From Eutreptiella sp. 'Long Island Sound 2002' (taxonomy: Eukaryota; Euglenozoa; Euglenophyceae; Eutreptiales; Eutreptiaceae): a DNA stretch of 64,000 nucleotides. The DNA is taken from NCBI GenBank assembly GCA_964036045.1, contig OZ038387.1, forward strand, positions 21,591,348 to 21,655,347. Reading direction: 5' to 3'. The stretch's first letter is position 1. The number at the start of each line of letters is the position of its first letter. A program made the position numbers and the translations under genes. Under the pieces are notes generated by a model, which saw only the letters and a program-made list of their open reading frames with translations, had not been told where the DNA came from and ran no database searches. This document shows, in pieces, positions 62,101 through 64,000 of the stretch.

Positions 62101-64000
62101 TCAGAGCGTGGGGCAAAATCAGAAGTGGCCCACAAGTGGGCAAGGTGGCTACCTAACCCCTGCCGCCTAGGGGGTCCCCACCGCTTCAGAGCGGGGGGCA
62201 AAATCAGAACCGGCCCACAAGTGGGCAAGGTGGCTACCTAACCCCTGCCGCCTAGGGGGACCCCACCGGTTTCAGAGCGGGGGGCAAAATCAGAAGTGGC
62301 CCACAAGTGGGCGAGATGGCTACATAATCCATACCGCCTAGGCGGACCCCACCGCTTCAGAGCGGGGGGCAAAATCAGAAGTGGCCCACAAGTGGGCAAG
62401 GTGGCTACATAGCCCCTGCCGCCTAGGGGGTCCCCACCGCTTCAGAGCGTGGGGCAAAATCAGAAGTGGCCCACAAGTGGGCAAGGTGGCTACATAACCC
62501 CTGCCGCCTAGGGGGTCCCCACCGCTTCAGAGCGGGGGGCAAAATCAGAACCGGCCCACAAGTGGGCAAGGTGGCTACCTAACCCCTGCCGCCTAGGGGG
62601 ACCCCACCGCTTCAGAGCGGGGGGCAAAATCAGAAGTGGCCCACAAGTGGGCGAGGTGGCTACATAATCCATACCGCCTAGGCGGACCCCACCGCTTCAG
62701 AGCGGGGGGCAAAATCAGAAGTGGCCCACAAGTGGGCAAGGTGGCTACATAACCCCTGCCGCCTAGGGGGACCCCACCGCTTCAGAGCGTGGGGCAAAAT
62801 CAGAAGTGGCCCACAAGTGGGCAAGGTGGCTACATAACCCCTGCCGCCTAGGGGGGGGGCACTGCTTCAGAGCGGGGGGCAAAATCAGAACCGGCCCACA
62901 AGTGGGCGAGGTGGCTACCTAACCCCTGCCGCCTAGGGGGACCCTACCGCTTCAGAGCGGGGGGCAAAATCAGAAGTGGCCCACAAGTGGGCGAGGTGGC
63001 TACATAATCCATACCGCCTAGGGGGGCCCCACCGCTTCAGAGCGTGGGGCAAAATCAGAAGTGGCCCACAAGTGGGCAAGGTGGCTACATAACCCCTGCC
63101 GCCTAGGGGGGGGGCACTGCTTCAGAGCGGGGGGCAAAATCAGAACCGGCCCACAAGTGGGCAAGGTGGCTACACAATCCCTGCCGCCCAGGGGGACCCC
63201 ACCGCTTCAGAGCGGGGGGCAAAATCAGAAGTGGCCCACAAGTGGGCGAGGTGGCTACATAATCCATACCGCCTAGGCGGACCCCACCGCTTCAGAGCGG
63301 GGGGCAAAATCAGAAGTGGCCCACAAGTGGGCAAGGTGGCTACATAGCCCCTGCCGCCTAGGGGGTCCCCACCGCTTCAGAGCGTGGGGCAAAATCAGAA
63401 GTGGCCCACAAGTGGGCAAGGTGGCTACATAACCCCTGCCGCCTAGGGGGTCCCCACCGCTTCAGAGCGGGGGGCAAAATCAGAACCGGCCCACAAGTGG
63501 GCAAGGTGGCTACCTAACCCCTGCCGCCTAGGGGGACCCCACCGCTTCAGAGTTGGGGGCAAAATCAGAAGTGGCCCACAAGTGGGCGAGGTGGCTACAT
63601 AATCCATACCGCCTAGGCGGACCCCACCGCTTCAGAGCGGGGGGCAAAATCAGTCGTGGCCCACAAGTGGGCAAGGTGGCTACATAGCCCCTGCCGCCTA
63701 GGGGGTCCCCACCGCTTCAGAGCGTGGGCCAAAATCAGAAGTGGCCCACAAGTGGGCAAGGTGGCTACATAACCCCTGCCGCCTAGGGGGGGGGCACTGC
63801 TTCAGAGCGGGGGGCAAAATCAGAACCGCCCCACAAGTGGGCAAGGTGGCTACATAATCCCTGCCGCCCAGGGGGACCCCACCGCTTCAGAGCGGGGGGC
63901 AAATCAGAACCGGCCCACAAGTGGGCAAGGTGGCTACATAATCCCTGCCGCCCAGGGGGACCCCACTGCTTCAGAGCGGGGGGCAAAATCAGAAGTGGCC
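56128..64000. repeat. 85-bp satellite, array C (at least 92 units, continues beyond window)
   Basis: Same unit and orientation as arrays A and B, but with its own common variants: CAAAATCAGAAGTGGCC in place of CAGAATCAGAGGTGGCC, GCCTAGGGGG(T/A)CCCC in place of GCCTGGGGGATCCCC, AATCCATACCGCC, and AACCGCCCC or AACCGGCCC. Unit length varies from 84 to 87 bp through changes in G runs (GGGGGGGGGCAC forms). Block duplications are visible at offsets of 1023 bp (about 56540-57360 against 57563-58383) and 2382 bp (about 57700-58600 against 60080-60980). No end is seen inside the window. Confidence 0.97.

Noticed and set aside
56128-64000. CRISPR-like appearance (regular 85-bp repeats)
   Set aside because: There are no spacers: the whole unit is repeated head to tail, and no cas-like genes exist. 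It is a tandem satellite.
1-64000. A defined antiviral, toxin-antitoxin or biosynthetic gene system
   Set aside because: No set of adjacent intact genes with linked functions is visible. The recognisable domains are isolated and mostly decayed retroelement parts, so the notable feature of the window is its repeat architecture.

Overview
The window looks like a nuclear chromosome segment of a eukaryote, probably a unicellular alga or other protist, although the lineage cannot be fixed from sequence alone. The evidence is coding stretches broken by GT..AG introns (some acceptors preceded by a CTAAC-type branch site), tandem satellites and minisatellites, and decayed retroelement domains. No bacterial operons, ribosome binding sites or phage modules are visible. 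Nearly every stretch that reads as protein lies on the minus strand.

Layout. 1-1.56 kb: an AT-rich inverted-repeat element and a 411-codon minus-strand exon. 1.56-2.39 kb: satellite array A. 2.39-3.70 kb: AT-rich elements, worn copies of the satellite unit and a tRNA-like relic. 3.70-21.72 kb: satellite array B, about 212 copies of an 85-bp unit with nested higher-order duplications. 21.72-22.9 kb: another AT-rich element, then a worn minisatellite present in both orientations. 23.2-25.0 kb: exons of a Ser/Thr-rich repetitive, beta-solenoid-like protein. 26.3-29.7 kb: a multi-exon gene of unknown function, with a 24-bp palindrome scattered through it. 31-32 kb: a broken LINE-type endonuclease. 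35-38.8 kb: a 50-bp minisatellite, a long hairpin and a Thr/Pro/Ser-rich (mucin-like) gene. 40.5-43.9 kb: a decayed retroelement with an RNase H relic. 44.3-51.8 kb: two related repeat-bounded elements, a clearly spliced gene end, a multi-span membrane-protein gene with one in-frame TGA, and dispersed palindromes. 52-56.1 kb: hypothetical exons and purine-rich minisatellites. 56.13-64.0 kb: satellite array C, which runs off the window.

The most unusual content is the 85-bp satellite. It makes up about 42 percent of the window, is about 66 percent GC and packs three short hairpins into each unit. Arrays A and C each end within about 10 bp of a probable 3' splice site of a minus-strand exon, so at least two of the three arrays appear to sit inside introns. 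Arrays A and B are also bracketed by copies of an AT-rich element built on CCTAGTAAAAA/TTTTTACTAGG. Array B grew by whole-block duplications of about 5, 10, 21 and 60 units. The 85-bp period shifts the reading frame by one per unit, so the many 60-120 codon open frames in the arrays are artefacts.

Many genes here look damaged (in-frame stops, homopolymer frameshifts, lost catalytic residues). The middle of the window therefore reads as gene-poor, repeat-rich DNA with a few intact exons. Some frameshifts fall in G or C runs and could be assembly errors.
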